Positions 17,490-26,451 are shown, counted from the first letter of the stretch. The stretch: DNA of 45,192 bases from Candidatus Paracaedibacter symbiosus (GCF_000757605.1 NZ_JQAK01000004.1:7501-52692), one strand, 5' to 3'. The notes: generated by a model from the letters alone, not told the origin. A program made the numbers and translations.

Positions 17490-18368
17490 TTATACCAATT
17501 TTTGCTCCGTCAACCGTTCTAAAATTTTAAGCGGCGATAGCTCTGGTTGTGCCATCCCTGTCACTGGCAGGTGAATTGTTTGTTCAAAAAGATGCTGCCC
17601 AGACATGGCGGCGTGAGAAACCTGGTCCGTCATCACAATCCACGTTCCTCCCGCTGGAAAATGGATTGTTTCCTGTTCTGCCGTTTGCTGATAATTGATA
17701 TCTGCCTTCATCTGGTCATGCATCTGGAGCATGTAGTGATCATAAAGAGTTCGATAAGATTTCGTCAGGCCAACCTTATGCAACAAGCATCTACTTCCCG
17801 GAAATGGCTTTTTTATCCGGGGCAAAAACTGGCGTGCTACTTTCTCAAAAGGCTCTCCCAACCGCCATACACGCGGTTTCCCTAGGGGGTTCACATTAGA
17901 AAATACCCGCAAAATACGGGTACCCTGGTTAGGAGTTGCAGGAAAAGCATCCACATGAAGCCTTGTGTCATCTTTTTTGAAGGACGTAACACGCCCTTCA
18001 ATTTCAGCAGGTCTAAAACTTGTCCTAGCAATGTGAATATGAGGTTGATATTGTGGAAGAATGGTTGCTACCAGCTTTTGGCTTGATTCACAAAAACGAT
18101 GCATCATTGCTTGCAAATATGCTGCCTTCTCTACCTTACAAGATGTCCCTTTTAATTGCTGACGTCGATGATCATAGCTGATGTTTTTTGACTTTGCGTC
18201 AAGTGTATTGGGGGTTAGGAATTCTGTCTCTTGTTCATTCAGAATAAACTTTAAATTTGGAAAAAAGAGAACTTTTCCATTCTCAATGGCTTGAATCGCT
18301 CGATCCATCTCTGCGTTAAGTAATTTTTCATCAAAACGAATTGTCTCAAAAAACTCCAAAGCTGGCAT
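17490..18368 (-). CDS. kdoO: Kdo hydroxylase (Fe(II)/2-oxoglutarate-dependent, KdoO-like)
   Basis: Members of the Kdo_hydroxy family hydroxylate C3 of the outer Kdo sugar of lipopolysaccharide, giving D-glycero-D-talo-oct-2-ulosonic acid (Ko). The 292 residues match the family layout: GKVLFFPNLKF near the N-terminus, RPAEIEGRVTSFKKDDTRLH (part) with the iron ligand pair H-x-D in RLHVDAFP, and a distal His in DQVSHAAMSGQH. The ATG at 18368 has AGAGGAGA ideally spaced, so I prefer it to the ATG 18 bases upstream. It overlaps nothing then, but lies 14 bases after the DUF1467 stop, probably one transcript. Confidence 0.8.
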   Translation of the reverse strand: MPALEFFETIRFDEKLLNAEMDRAIQAIENGKVLFFPNLKFILNEQETEFLTPNTLDAKSKNISYDHRRQQLKGTSCKVEKAAYLQAMMHRFCESSQKLVATILPQYQPHIHIARTSFRPAEIEGRVTSFKKDDTRLHVDAFPATPNQGTRILRVFSNVNPLGKPRVWRLGEPFEKVARQFLPRIKKPFPGSRCLLHKVGLTKSYRTLYDHYMLQMHDQMKADINYQQTAEQETIHFPAGGTWIVMTDQVSHAAMSGQHLFEQTIHLPVTGMAQPELSPLKILERLTEQKLV

Positions 18369-18382
18369 CGGTTGGTCTCCTC

Positions 18383-18610
18383 TCATAAATTTAACAAATT
18401 CAGACTAATTAAAAACTGAGCAATACCAAATAAGATAATTGAAATCAGAGTAGTCACACAGAATTTCAATCCAATTCGAGGTTTAGCTGGCGCACTTTCC
18501 GCATGCCCTACCCTCGGTTGCTTTTCTATTTTAACACCAAAGGGCAAGACCATGAAAAGGACGGTCCACCAAATGATTGAAAAAGCAACAATACTAGAAA
18601 CAAGTGTCAT
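18383..18610 (-). CDS. DUF1467 small membrane protein
   Basis: A 75-residue protein with two transmembrane helices (about 3-24 and 50-72) and a short loop between. The motif IWWTVLFMVLPFGVKIE and the loop pattern APAKPRIGLK match DUF1467, a family nearly confined to alphaproteobacteria with no known function. It lies between accA and kdoO on the same strand, with gaps of 29 and 14 bases. GGAGG-like sequence precedes its ATG. Confidence 0.85.
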   Translation of the reverse strand: MTLVSSIVAFSIIWWTVLFMVLPFGVKIEKQPRVGHAESAPAKPRIGLKFCVTTLISIILFGIAQFLISLNLLNL

Positions 18611-18639
18611 AATTTCCTCCGATGACAGGGGGCACTAAA

Positions 18640-19593
18640 CTAAACCCCCTTTGTTCCCAGGGACAGAAACTTGTGGGAGCGATGTTCCTGGATTGAATCC
18701 CCATTCATTTGTATTAATTTACTCAAAGCATCTTCAATGGCGCGGCCAACAGCTTTAATGGCCTCCTGTGGATGGCGGTGAGCCCCGCCCATTGGCTCGG
18801 GGACAATACGATCAATAACCCCAAGCTTATAAAGATCTTGAGCTGTTAATTTTTGCGCCTCAGCTGCCTCTGCGGCTTTACCCGCACTACGCCATAAAAT
18901 AGAGGCGCATCCTTCAGGAGAAATCACCGAATAGACCGAATGTTCAAGCATCAGAACCGTATTCGCCACTCCAATGGCAATCGCCCCTCCCGATCCACCT
19001 TCCCCAATCACCACACTGATGAGGGGAACACGAACACGCAAACACGCCTCAATGCTTCTGGCAATCGCCTCTGCCTGGCCACGTTCTTCGGCATCAATCC
19101 CAGGGTAGGCACCCGCAGTATCAATAAAGGTGACGATTGGCAGTTTAAAGCGATCTGCCAACTCCATGAGGCGTTTTGCTTTACGGTATCCTTCAGGCTT
19201 TGCCATACCAAAGTTATGATGAACACGAGATTCCAAATCATTCCCTTTTTGCTGTCCAATGACCAAAACAGTCTGGCCCCCTAATCGCCCGAATCCACCA
19301 ATGATTGCCTGATCTTCGGCAAAGGTTCTATCACCGGCCAAGGGTAAAAAATCTTCAACCAACTCATTAAGATAGTCAAAGAACTGCGGCCTGTTTGGAT
19401 GCCGCGCCACTTGTACTTTCTGCCAAGCCGTTAGATTGCCATAGGTTTGACGCAAGAGTTTATCAACTTTGACTTGAAGTTTTGACACTTCATCCACAAT
19501 GTTGAAATCCCCCGCTGTGGAGAGATGTCTTAGCTCTTCGATTTTTCCTTCAAGGTCAGCAATTGGTTTTTCGAAATCCAAAAAGACCGTCAT
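18640..19593 (-). CDS. accA: acetyl-CoA carboxylase carboxyltransferase subunit alpha
   Basis: Pairs with AccD to move CO2 from biotin carboxyl carrier protein to acetyl-CoA, the first step of fatty acid synthesis. Conserved blocks are the N-terminal [32 protein letters not shown]-like sequence ([16 protein letters not shown]), [32 protein letters not shown] and [14 protein letters not shown]. Length is 317, equal to that of typical relatives. The following genes DUF1467 and kdoO may share its transcript. Confidence 0.97.
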   Translation of the reverse strand: MTVFLDFEKPIADLEGKIEELRHLSTAGDFNIVDEVSKLQVKVDKLLRQTYGNLTAWQKVQVARHPNRPQFFDYLNELVEDFLPLAGDRTFAEDQAIIGGFGRLGGQTVLVIGQQKGNDLESRVHHNFGMAKPEGYRKAKRLMELADRFKLPIVTFIDTAGAYPGIDAEERGQAEAIARSIEACLRVRVPLISVVIGEGGSGGAIAIGVANTVLMLEHSVYSVISPEGCASILWRSAGKAAEAAEAQKLTAQDLYKLGVIDRIVPEPMGGAHRHPQEAIKAVGRAIEDALSKLIQMNGDSIQEHRSHKFLSLGTKGV

Positions 19594-19867
19594 ACTCTGT
19601 TTTCCTTATTTGCTTTGAGTATCTATAGAACGTCACTTCGACATAAGAATCCTCTCAATGTCATTCTCATGCTGACAAGAGGGTCCATGTTTTTTTAACA
19701 GTATGGGTCCATGCTCCAACAGGTCCTAAAGCTTGCCTGTGCCAAGTTGGTTTCTTCGCTTCTGTTAAGGACAAAAAAGTTAAAAAAACTTACATTCTTA
19801 CGCTTTCTTACATTCAAGTGATATTATATATTGTCTCTATCTTTATGTATTATTCCTATCTTGTACC

Positions 19868-20797
19868 CTAAATTTTTCGTTTTGCCAATGGATGATGCTG
19901 GGTAACAAGATTAACAACATGATTAGCCACCACATGAGTATAGATTTGAGTTGTTGAAATATCCGCATGTCCCAGCAATTTTTGAATCGATAAAAGGTCT
20001 GCCCCTCCTTGCAATAAATGGGTTGCAAAGGCATGACGCACCACATGGGGTGATACTTTTTCAGGATCAATGTTGCTAGCAATTGCAAGTTCTTTCAGTA
20101 ATTGAAAAAATCGATGGCGAGTCAAATATCCCTCTTTACTTCTGGAGGGAAACAACCACTTATGATTTGCGGGATGCACTGTTTCTAAAAAGCGAGGGCG
20201 AATTTTTAAATAATTTTGTAAGGCCTCTACAGCATGCTGTCCCAAAGGAACCAGCCGCTCACGCCCCCCTTTTCCTTTAATAAAAAGCATTTGTTGATCA
20301 ACAAGCCTCGATAAGTCTTTGGGAATGACTGCAAAGGGAAGCGAGACAAGCTCACTCACACGTAAACCACTGGCATAAAGAATCTCCAGCAGACAGGATA
20401 GGCGGATTCCTTGCGGTGTTGTCGCCGTTGTGGCTGCCTGATTAATCAAAAAGTCAACCTCTTCCATTGTCAGCGTTTTTGGCAATGGCCGTTCTGGCTT
20501 AGGACTATCTAAAAGCTGTGTTGGATCCCCCTCAATCAACTGTTCTGACAAAAGAAATTTATAAAATTGTTTAATCGCTGACAAGCGCCTTCCTTGCGTT
20601 GTGGCTGCCAAACCTCTGCTCGCTAAGGATTGAAGATAGGATTCAACGTCGGCTTTTTCACTCAAGCGTAAGAATTTAGGCGCAATGAATGCAGCAAAAT
20701 CAGCTAAATCACGTTGATAGGAAAGGATGGTGTTTTGGGCGCTTGCCTTTTCAGCTGCAAGCATTTCAAGGAACAATTCGATATCTGTTAAAGTCAT
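19868..20797 (-). CDS. xerD: site-specific tyrosine recombinase XerD
   Basis: Resolves chromosome dimers at dif together with XerC and FtsK. The N-terminal SAM-like core-binding domain covers about 1-90. The catalytic residues can be placed: Arg in YASGLRVSELVSL, Lys in FIKGKGGRERLVPLG, H-x2-R in SPHVVRHAFATHLL, His/Trp position in LLGHADISTTQIY, and the nucleophilic Tyr in IYTHV. The 309 residues and LLGH motif suit a Xer protein rather than a phage integrase. No attachment site or mobile genes are near. XerD is preferred over XerC from its position by accA in relatives, with moderate certainty. Confidence 0.88.
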   Translation of the reverse strand: MTLTDIELFLEMLAAEKASAQNTILSYQRDLADFAAFIAPKFLRLSEKADVESYLQSLASRGLAATTQGRRLSAIKQFYKFLLSEQLIEGDPTQLLDSPKPERPLPKTLTMEEVDFLINQAATTATTPQGIRLSCLLEILYASGLRVSELVSLPFAVIPKDLSRLVDQQMLFIKGKGGRERLVPLGQHAVEALQNYLKIRPRFLETVHPANHKWLFPSRSKEGYLTRHRFFQLLKELAIASNIDPEKVSPHVVRHAFATHLLQGGADLLSIQKLLGHADISTTQIYTHVVANHVVNLVTQHHPLAKRKI

Positions 20798-20869
20798 TTT
20801 ATTCGTTTCATCGAATGGTGTTAAAAGGTATCATAATTGAGCTTGTTAAGAGAATCAATGCCAATAGAA

Positions 20870-21004
20870 TTAATCACCTTGCTTAAAACTAACCACCTTT
20901 TGTGTGGGAACTTGAAGAGCCGGAATACCATACACCCCCAGTGCCATAAATGTAATTATGATGAGCAATGGTAAACTTACCCAAAAAACCTTCACAAAAA
21001 ACAT
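20870..21004 (-). CDS. 44-residue single-pass membrane peptide, unknown
   Basis: An ATG at 21004 is preceded by GGAAAGGAAA at good spacing and opens 44 codons ending in TAA. The peptide starts FFVKVFWVSLPLLIIITFMA, one clear transmembrane helix, then GVYGIPALQVPTQKVVSFKQ and GD. The pattern of a membrane anchor plus a short PALQVPTQKV tail is protein-like and the strong ribosome site supports translation. No family is recognised. It lies 72 bases upstream of xerD and could be cotranscribed with it. Confidence 0.55.
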   Translation of the reverse strand: MFFVKVFWVSLPLLIIITFMALGVYGIPALQVPTQKVVSFKQGD

Positions 21005-21156
21005 TTTGTTTTTCCTTTCCACGAGACCGCTAAGTAACTTAGTTTTTTCTATTTTCTACGCGCAGCTCAAAGTCTTTATTTTCTCAAGATCTATTTCACG
21101 ATTTTTAAGCGGAAGCCGTCTTCAAATCATCTGAGGGTGACTGAGAAAGAGAGAAT

Positions 21157-21600
21157 TTAAGCCTCCTTGACCTTAAGCTTATTCAAATGAAATCTAAGTT
21201 CACCTAATTGATCTAAGGTTTTTTGTTCTTCCCGTCCTTGGGCCACTTTCAGTTGCGATCTTGCTTGGGCTAAGGTTTGGTTGATCTTCTTAGAGTCCTG
21301 AAATTTTTCAACCAAAACACCATGCAATTCTTCTATTTGCTGGTCCAATTGGTCAATATTGGTGACCATTTGATGACTTGACTGCGTTGACCAGTTCTCA
21401 TAGGCATTAAAAGTCATTCCGTAATCAGGGTTGTCCGTTAGCAAAATACGTTGTTCTTGATGGTGACTTTGTAAAGCCGCTAATTCTCCAGAAATCTGAT
21501 CAATTTCTGTTTGAAGTTGACCGAATTGCAGGCGTAATTGATCCAGCTCAAACTGTAAAACCCGATCAATGGTGGAGAGATTCTTGATGAACTTCTTCAT
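21157..21600 (-). CDS. fliJ: FliJ-like coiled-coil flagellar export protein
   Basis: About 147 residues, almost wholly helical and coiled-coil (LDQLRLQFGQLQTEIDQIS; later IDQLDQQIEELHGVL). FliJ proteins are poorly conserved in sequence, but length, coiled-coil character and position right behind fliI identify it. It would form the central stalk of the FliI hexamer and couple the export gate. The ATG at 21600 overlaps the fliI end by 35 bases; a TTG three codons upstream is also open. Confidence 0.65.
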   Translation of the reverse strand: MKKFIKNLSTIDRVLQFELDQLRLQFGQLQTEIDQISGELAALQSHHQEQRILLTDNPDYGMTFNAYENWSTQSSHQMVTNIDQLDQQIEELHGVLVEKFQDSKKINQTLAQARSQLKVAQGREEQKTLDQLGELRFHLNKLKVKEA

Positions 21601-22915
21601 GAACGTCAAATACCTTTTGTAATTGTTGGAACGACTCGTCGAGAGACACTTGTTGGATGTGATGTTGACTTAAGAACCGTTGCAGCTGAGGATAATAAAA
21701 AATTGCCTCATCCACCTCAGCATTACTTCCCTGGCGATAGGCACCGAGGCGAATCATGTCTGCCATATCTTCGTACGTAGATAAAAAGCGCCGTGCCTGA
21801 CGTACCAAGGTTTGTTCACCTTCGGAATGACATGCTGGCACCATTCGCGAAATACTCCGTAAAATATTAATTGCTGGATAATGACCCCGCTCAGCAATGG
21901 AACGCTCCAAAACAATATGGCCATCTAGAATCCCACGCGCCGCATCAGCAATCGGTTCATTGTGATCATCCCCATCTACTAGCACAGTAAAGAAAGCGGT
22001 GATTGTTCCTTGACTCACCCCCGGCCCTGCTCGCTCCATTACCTTGGCAAGCTCCACAAAAACGCTAGGCGTATAACCTTTGGTGGTGGGAGGTTCCATA
22101 GCTGACAACCCAATTTCACGTTGCGCCATCGCTAGACGCGTCACACTATCCATCAAACAAAGAACTGATTTCCCTTGATCCCTAAAATATTCAGCCACAC
22201 TCATCGTAAGATACGCCGCGCGCCTTCGCATCAAGGGAGCTTCATCAGACGTAGCCACAACAAGCACACTTTTCTTCAATCCTTCTTCACCAAGGGTATC
22301 TTCAATAAATTCTCGGACTTCACGACCCCGCTCACCAATCAACCCAATCACACAAACATCGCAATCTGTATAACGTGCCAGCATGGACAAAAGCTTTGAT
22401 TTACCCACGCCAGAACCTGCAAAAATCCCCAGACGCTGCCCCTTACAAGTGGTCAAAAACGTATTGATCGCCTTGACACCTACATCGATCCGCTGGGTGA
22501 TTTTCTGACGTGAATGCGCCGACGGGGGAGATTGGCGAATTGAGACTGCTGTTTTACCCGGCATAAGCAACCCAGCCTCATCAACTGGTTGCCCTAGCCC
22601 ATTAATCACGCGGCCTAACCAACTTTCATGGGGATAGACTTCCCCCTGATTGTCAAAAAAATCGACTCTTGCGCCCGGACGAACCCCATCCATTGACCCA
22701 TAGGGCATAATCAGTGCCTGGTTATCCTCAAATCCGACAACCTCCGCCATTAATTTTCGATGGTTGCCGAGCGCAATTTGACATTGAGTCCCCACACTCA
22801 CCACGTTGCTGTTGGCACTCGCCTTGATCATCAAACCATGCACTGAACGCACCACACCAAAAATAGTGAGGATGGGAATTTTTTCTATTAAATTACAGAC
22901 GGCTTCAATGGACAT
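21566..22915 (-). CDS. fliI: flagellum-specific ATPase
   Basis: Hexameric ATPase of the flagellar type III export apparatus. The Walker A motif is GIFAGSGVGKSKLL at about residue 165, Walker B is in VLCLMDSVTRLAMAQREIGL (part), and PPTTKGYTPSVFVELAKVME (part) is characteristic of FliI/YscN rather than F1-beta. The 449 residues from the ATG at 22915 fit the family; a GTG eight codons upstream is less likely. No other flagellar structural genes are in the window. It is divergent from ctrA, an arrangement found in other alphaproteobacteria, with a CtrA-like site between. Confidence 0.93.
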   Translation of the reverse strand: MSIEAVCNLIEKIPILTIFGVVRSVHGLMIKASANSNVVSVGTQCQIALGNHRKLMAEVVGFEDNQALIMPYGSMDGVRPGARVDFFDNQGEVYPHESWLGRVINGLGQPVDEAGLLMPGKTAVSIRQSPPSAHSRQKITQRIDVGVKAINTFLTTCKGQRLGIFAGSGVGKSKLLSMLARYTDCDVCVIGLIGERGREVREFIEDTLGEEGLKKSVLVVATSDEAPLMRRRAAYLTMSVAEYFRDQGKSVLCLMDSVTRLAMAQREIGLSAMEPPTTKGYTPSVFVELAKVMERAGPGVSQGTITAFFTVLVDGDDHNEPIADAARGILDGHIVLERSIAERGHYPAINILRSISRMVPACHSEGEQTLVRQARRFLSTYEDMADMIRLGAYRQGSNAEVDEAIFYYPQLQRFLSQHHIQQVSLDESFQQLQKVFDVHEEVHQESLHH

Positions 22916-22965
22916 ATGTAAAACTTGTCTAAAATACACTATAAATATTATACTACATAAATAAG

Positions 22966-22980
22966 TTAAGAAATGGTTAA
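22966..22980. promoter_or_regulatory. CtrA-type box TTAA-N7-TTAA
   Basis: TTAA-GAAATGG-TTAA matches the full CtrA consensus exactly. It lies in the 159-base region between the divergent fliI and ctrA starts, 51 bases from the fliI ATG and 94 from the ctrA ATG. It could control either gene. The region is very AT-rich, so chance is not excluded. Confidence 0.55.
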
Positions 22981-23074
22981 ATTTTATTTAAAAAAAATAA
23001 AAAATTCCGATAGTTATCTGTAAATTTATTTGTTACGATAAATTTAAAGAACTATGTTTTGACGGGGATTTACG

Positions 23075-23863
23075 ATGCGAATACTCCTCATAGAAGATGA
23101 CTCAGCAACCTCAAGAACGTTGCAGTCCATGCTGAAAACCGAAGGGTTTGTTTGTGATACAACTGACCTTGGTGAAGATGGATTAGAAATTGGCAAGCTT
23201 TACGAGTACGATATTATTATTTTGGATTTAATGCTTCCTGACATGAATGGTTATGAGGTGCTCAAACGCCTTCGCGCCGCCAATGTTAAGACGCCGATTT
23301 TGATCTTATCTGGTCTAAAAGATACAGATGACAAAGTCAAAGGCCTCGGGTTTGGAGCAGATGATTATATTACCAAGCCCTTTAATAAAGTTGAACTTTT
23401 GGCCCGTGTCCATGCGATTATCCGCCGCTCCTGCGGCCATTCTGATTCAATTATTAGAACAGGTCGTCTGGCACTCAATCTCCAACAACGCACTGTCTCT
23501 ATTGATGAGGAGATCATTCATCTCACCGGCAAGGAATATGCGATTTTGGAGCTTTTGTCTCTGAGAAAGGGGATAACCCTGACGAAAGAGATGTTCTTAA
23601 ATCATCTATATGGTGGCATGGACGAACCTGAGCTTAAAATTATCGATGTGTTTATTTGTAAATTGCGCCGAAAATTATCTGAGGCATTGGGTGGCATTGA
23701 TTGTATTGAAACAGTTTGGGGACGTGGCTATGTTTTGAGGGATCCCCAATCCTCCCAAAAAGGAGATGCTCGCAAAGAAATTCCTATCACCAGCCAGGAA
23801 ATGAGTGCTCCAAAAGTGGAATCCCACTCAAAGGATAAACTAAGCGCAACCTCATATCGTTAA
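23075..23863 (+). CDS. ctrA: cell-cycle response regulator CtrA
   Basis: Master regulator of the alphaproteobacterial cell cycle and flagellar genes. An OmpR-type regulator: receiver domain with acidic residues E7-D8-D9, phosphoacceptor D51 in [12 protein letters not shown], and Lys in [10 protein letters not shown]; then a winged-helix domain with [16 protein letters not shown] and [12 protein letters not shown], both near-identical to known CtrA. Length is 262, about 30 more than Caulobacter CtrA: after the conserved GRGYVLRDP there is a hydrophilic tail ending LSATSYR. The two-alanine end needed for ClpXP turnover in Caulobacter is absent. The gene is monocistronic, with a terminator downstream. 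Confidence 0.95.
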   Translation: MRILLIEDDSATSRTLQSMLKTEGFVCDTTDLGEDGLEIGKLYEYDIIILDLMLPDMNGYEVLKRLRAANVKTPILILSGLKDTDDKVKGLGFGADDYITKPFNKVELLARVHAIIRRSCGHSDSIIRTGRLALNLQQRTVSIDEEIIHLTGKEYAILELLSLRKGITLTKEMFLNHLYGGMDEPELKIIDVFICKLRRKLSEALGGIDCIETVWGRGYVLRDPQSSQKGDARKEIPITSQEMSAPKVESHSKDKLSATSYR

Positions 23864-23952
23864 GATTCTGGAAGTAAAGTGTGAATATCCTCCTCAATGA
23901 CGGGTTTGATGGCGTCGCTGGGAGGGGAGTTACTATAAGATGATATCTTTTA

Positions 23953-23978
23953 AAGGCCGGCCTTGAGTCGGTTTTTTT
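23953..23978 (+). terminator. intrinsic terminator after ctrA
   Basis: CCGGC/GTCGG (23957-23961 and 23967-23971, one G-U pair) with loop CTTGA is followed by seven T. The 5' side is part of a 12-base palindrome AAGGCCGGCCTT. It lies 90 bases after the stop. Confidence 0.65.
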
Positions 23979-24145
23979 ATTATAAAATTGAGATGAAAAA
24001 ATTGAATTTGATTGAATAATCTTCTGGAACATGCTTTATTTTGTGACTACATTAGTGAAAACTTATAATGTAATGTGATCTATACTGGTTATTATTGCCC
24101 CTCAAATTTCGTGAGTGTGAACACGCTTAGACGAGAATGACAAGT

Positions 24146-24174
24146 TTGACGTATATAAAAAGCAGCAGTATATA
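24146..24174 (+). promoter_or_regulatory. sigma-70-type promoter for mtaB-ftsY
   Basis: TTGACG (24146-24151), a 17-base spacer and TATATA (24169-24174), 42 bases before the mtaB ATG. Close to consensus, but not tested. Confidence 0.5.
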
Positions 24175-24215
24175 TTGAGTTCATATTACATACAAAACAA
24201 CGACTTAAGCAATAA

Positions 24216-25487
24216 ATGACTCAAAAAGTGCCACAAGTTATTACATTTGGCTGTCGCCTCAACACCTATGAATCGCAAGTGATCAAGGATCTTGCCACAG
24301 AAGCAGGCCTGGAAGAAGCCTTCATTATCAACACTTGCGCGGTGACATCTGAGGCTGAACGTCAGGCTCGCCAGTCCATTCGCAAAATCCGCCGCGAAAA
24401 TCCTACCGCCAAAATCATTGTGACTGGTTGTGCTTCCCAAATTAACCCTGGCAAATATGGGGAAATGCAAGAGGTTGACCGCGTCATTGGTAATGATGAA
24501 AAAATGAAGCTACAAAGCTATCTTGACCATGAAAATCAGGAAAAAGTTTTGGTCAATGACATTATGTCCATTAAAGAAACAGCAAGTCATTTGATTTCTG
24601 GCTTTGAGGGCAAAGCACGGGCTTTTGTTCAGGTACAAAATGGCTGTGATCATCGGTGTACTTTTTGCACCATTCCCTATGGCCGGGGTAATTCACGCAG
24701 CGTTCCTATTGGCGAGATTGTCACTCAAGTGCGCACACTTCTCGAAAATGGCTATCCAGAAATTGTTTTCACCGGCGTAGATATTACCGCTTATGGCGCC
24801 GACCTTCCAGGCCAGCCAACCCTGGGACAAATGGTTCGCCGTATCCTTGCTCTTCTGCCTGACTTGAAACGCTTGCGCCTCTCCTCCCTTGACCCCGTTG
24901 AAATGGATGAAGATTTGTGGCTCCAGATTGGCAACGAACCGCGTCTTTTGCCGCACCTACACATGAGCTTGCAAGCTGGAGACAATATGATCTTAAAGCG
25001 AATGAAACGTCGCCACCTCAGAGAAGATGCTATTGCTTTTTGCCAAAAAGCACGCGAACTTCGACACGATGTTGTATTTGGTGTTGACTTAATCGCTGGA
25101 TTTCCAACAGAAACTGAGGAAATGTTTGAAAACACGCTGGCAATTGTGGAAGATTGTGATCTCACCTTCTTGCACGTTTTCCCCTACTCGCCCCGTCCTG
25201 GAACACCGGCAAGCAAAATGCCGCAGGTTAAAGGTCCAGTGATAAAAGAGCGAGCAACACGCTTGCGTCAATCAGGTGAACAAGCATTGCAACGACTCTT
25301 AAAAAAACAACTTGGCACCACTGTGACGCTTTTGGTTGAATCGGTGGAAAATGGTCTTATTCAAGGCAAAACCGATCATTTTATTCCGATTTCTATTCCT
25401 TCCCCAAATGCTATTGAGATTGGAAGTGTGATCACAGCACACGTGAGTGATATCACTCAAGATCAATTGATTGGAGAAATTTTGTAA
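24216..25487 (+). CDS. mtaB: tRNA t6A37 methylthiotransferase MtaB
   Basis: Radical-SAM enzyme that converts t6A to ms2t6A at tRNA position 37. The N-terminal MTTase domain has cysteines in FGCRLNTYES, NTCAVTSEAE and VTGCASQ for one Fe-S cluster. The radical-SAM motif C-x3-C-x2-C is GCDHRCTFCTIPYGRG. A C-terminal TRAM-like region follows (from about residue 365). The 423 residues fit MtaB. The ATG has no strong Shine-Dalgarno sequence. Its stop overlaps the likely ftsY ATG (TAATG), so the two are coupled. Confidence 0.94.
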   Translation: MTQKVPQVITFGCRLNTYESQVIKDLATEAGLEEAFIINTCAVTSEAERQARQSIRKIRRENPTAKIIVTGCASQINPGKYGEMQEVDRVIGNDEKMKLQSYLDHENQEKVLVNDIMSIKETASHLISGFEGKARAFVQVQNGCDHRCTFCTIPYGRGNSRSVPIGEIVTQVRTLLENGYPEIVFTGVDITAYGADLPGQPTLGQMVRRILALLPDLKRLRLSSLDPVEMDEDLWLQIGNEPRLLPHLHMSLQAGDNMILKRMKRRHLREDAIAFCQKARELRHDVVFGVDLIAGFPTETEEMFENTLAIVEDCDLTFLHVFPYSPRPGTPASKMPQVKGPVIKERATRLRQSGEQALQRLLKKQLGTTVTLLVESVENGLIQGKTDHFIPISIPSPNAIEIGSVITAHVSDITQDQLIGEIL

Positions 25488-26442
25488 TGTCCCAAAGCAG
25501 TGCATCAACCGAAAAAAAGGCTGGTGGTCGCGCCTGAAGCAAGGGTTACGTAAATCATCGGACAAACTCAATGATGGCCTGAAGCATCTTTTTATTAAGA
25601 AAAAACTCGATTACGCAACGATTGAAGAGTTAGAAGAACTTCTCATTCTCAGCGATATTGGTGTGGAAACAGCTGCAAAGTTTGCTGGCAACCTGGCGAA
25701 AGAAAAACTCGATAAAGATGTTACAATTGAAGAAGTCAAACAATTTTTAAGCGCCCAAATTGAGGAAGAGCTCCGCCCTTATGCTGTACCGCTTGAAATC
25801 TCTCAAACCCATCGTCCCCATGTGGTTTTAGTGATTGGTGTGAATGGGAGCGGGAAAACCACAACCATTGGCAAGCTTGGGAAACTTTGGCAAGATCAAG
25901 GACTCAAAGTGCAATTTGTCGCGGGCGATACCTTTCGTGCTGCAGCTGTTGAACAGTTACAGGTGTGGGCCAATCGCCTTAGCATTCCTATCTCAACCAC
26001 GCACGCCGGTGGTGACGCCGCAGCCCTTGCCTTTGACGCGCTTGAATCAGCTAAGCAAAACAATTGCGATGTTCTCATTATCGATACAGCTGGACGTCTC
26101 CATAACAAAGCTGGCTTAATGGATGAATTGAAAAAAATTGTCCGAGTCTTGAAAAAAGTAGATGCCGATGCGCCCCATGATGTGCTGTTAGTGCTGGATG
26201 CCACAACCGGCCAAAACGCCCATCTACAGACAAAAACCTTTAAAGAAATGATTGGGGTAACCGGCCTTGTCCTGACTAAGCTTGATGGAACAGCTAAAGG
26301 GGGGGTTGTTGTTTCCCTCACCCAAAAGCATGATCTTCCTATTCACGCTATCGGGGTCGGCGAGACGGCCGAGGATTTACGACCCTTTACAGCCAAAGAT
26401 TTTGCGAATACACTGGTAGGATTAGAAGCTGAAGAAGGATAA
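25486..26442 (+). CDS. ftsY: signal recognition particle receptor FtsY, frame broken near the start
   Basis: GTPase that docks SRP-ribosome complexes at the membrane. The NG domain is complete: helical N domain (25600-25800 region), P-loop GVNGSGKTTTIGKL, DTFRAAAVEQL, DTAGRLHNKAGLM, TKLDGTAKGG and the closing GVGETAEDLRPF. The natural start is the ATG at 25486, which overlaps the mtaB stop and begins MSQSSASTEKK. After GAA the sequence has seven A (25512-25518); eight would join it in frame to GWWSRLKQGLRKSSDKLNDG, typical of alphaproteobacterial FtsY. As given, that frame only opens from a TTG at 25471 inside mtaB. A 454 miscall is the best explanation. Confidence 0.92.
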   Translation, partial: NVPKQCINRKKGWWSRLKQGLRKSSDKLNDGLKHLFIKKKLDYATIEELEELLILSDIGVETAAKFAGNLAKEKLDKDVTIEEVKQFLSAQIEEELRPYAVPLEISQTHRPHVVLVIGVNGSGKTTTIGKLGKLWQDQGLKVQFVAGDTFRAAAVEQLQVWANRLSIPISTTHAGGDAAALAFDALESAKQNNCDVLIIDTAGRLHNKAGLMDELKKIVRVLKKVDADAPHDVLLVLDATTGQNAHLQTKTFKEMIGVTGLVLTKLDGTAKGGVVVSLTQKHDLPIHAIGVGETAEDLRPFTAKDFANTLVGLEAEEG

Positions 26443-26451
26443 TAATGAAGA

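Larger units (their letters stand above)
23864..24215. other. 352-base gap between ctrA and mtaB
   Basis: Holds the ctrA terminator near its start and a candidate mtaB promoter near its end. The middle (about 23980-24130) is AT-rich with no coding frame, RNA fold or repeat that I can support. Confidence 0.6.

Noticed and set aside
19681-19705. Direct repeat GGGTCCATG twice near the accA/xerD gap
   Set aside because: Only two 9-base copies with no further structure; not enough to call an element.
24133-24145. GAGAATGACA shared (inverted) with 19660-19675, a possible dispersed repeat
   Set aside because: Only about ten bases match; flanks do not align.
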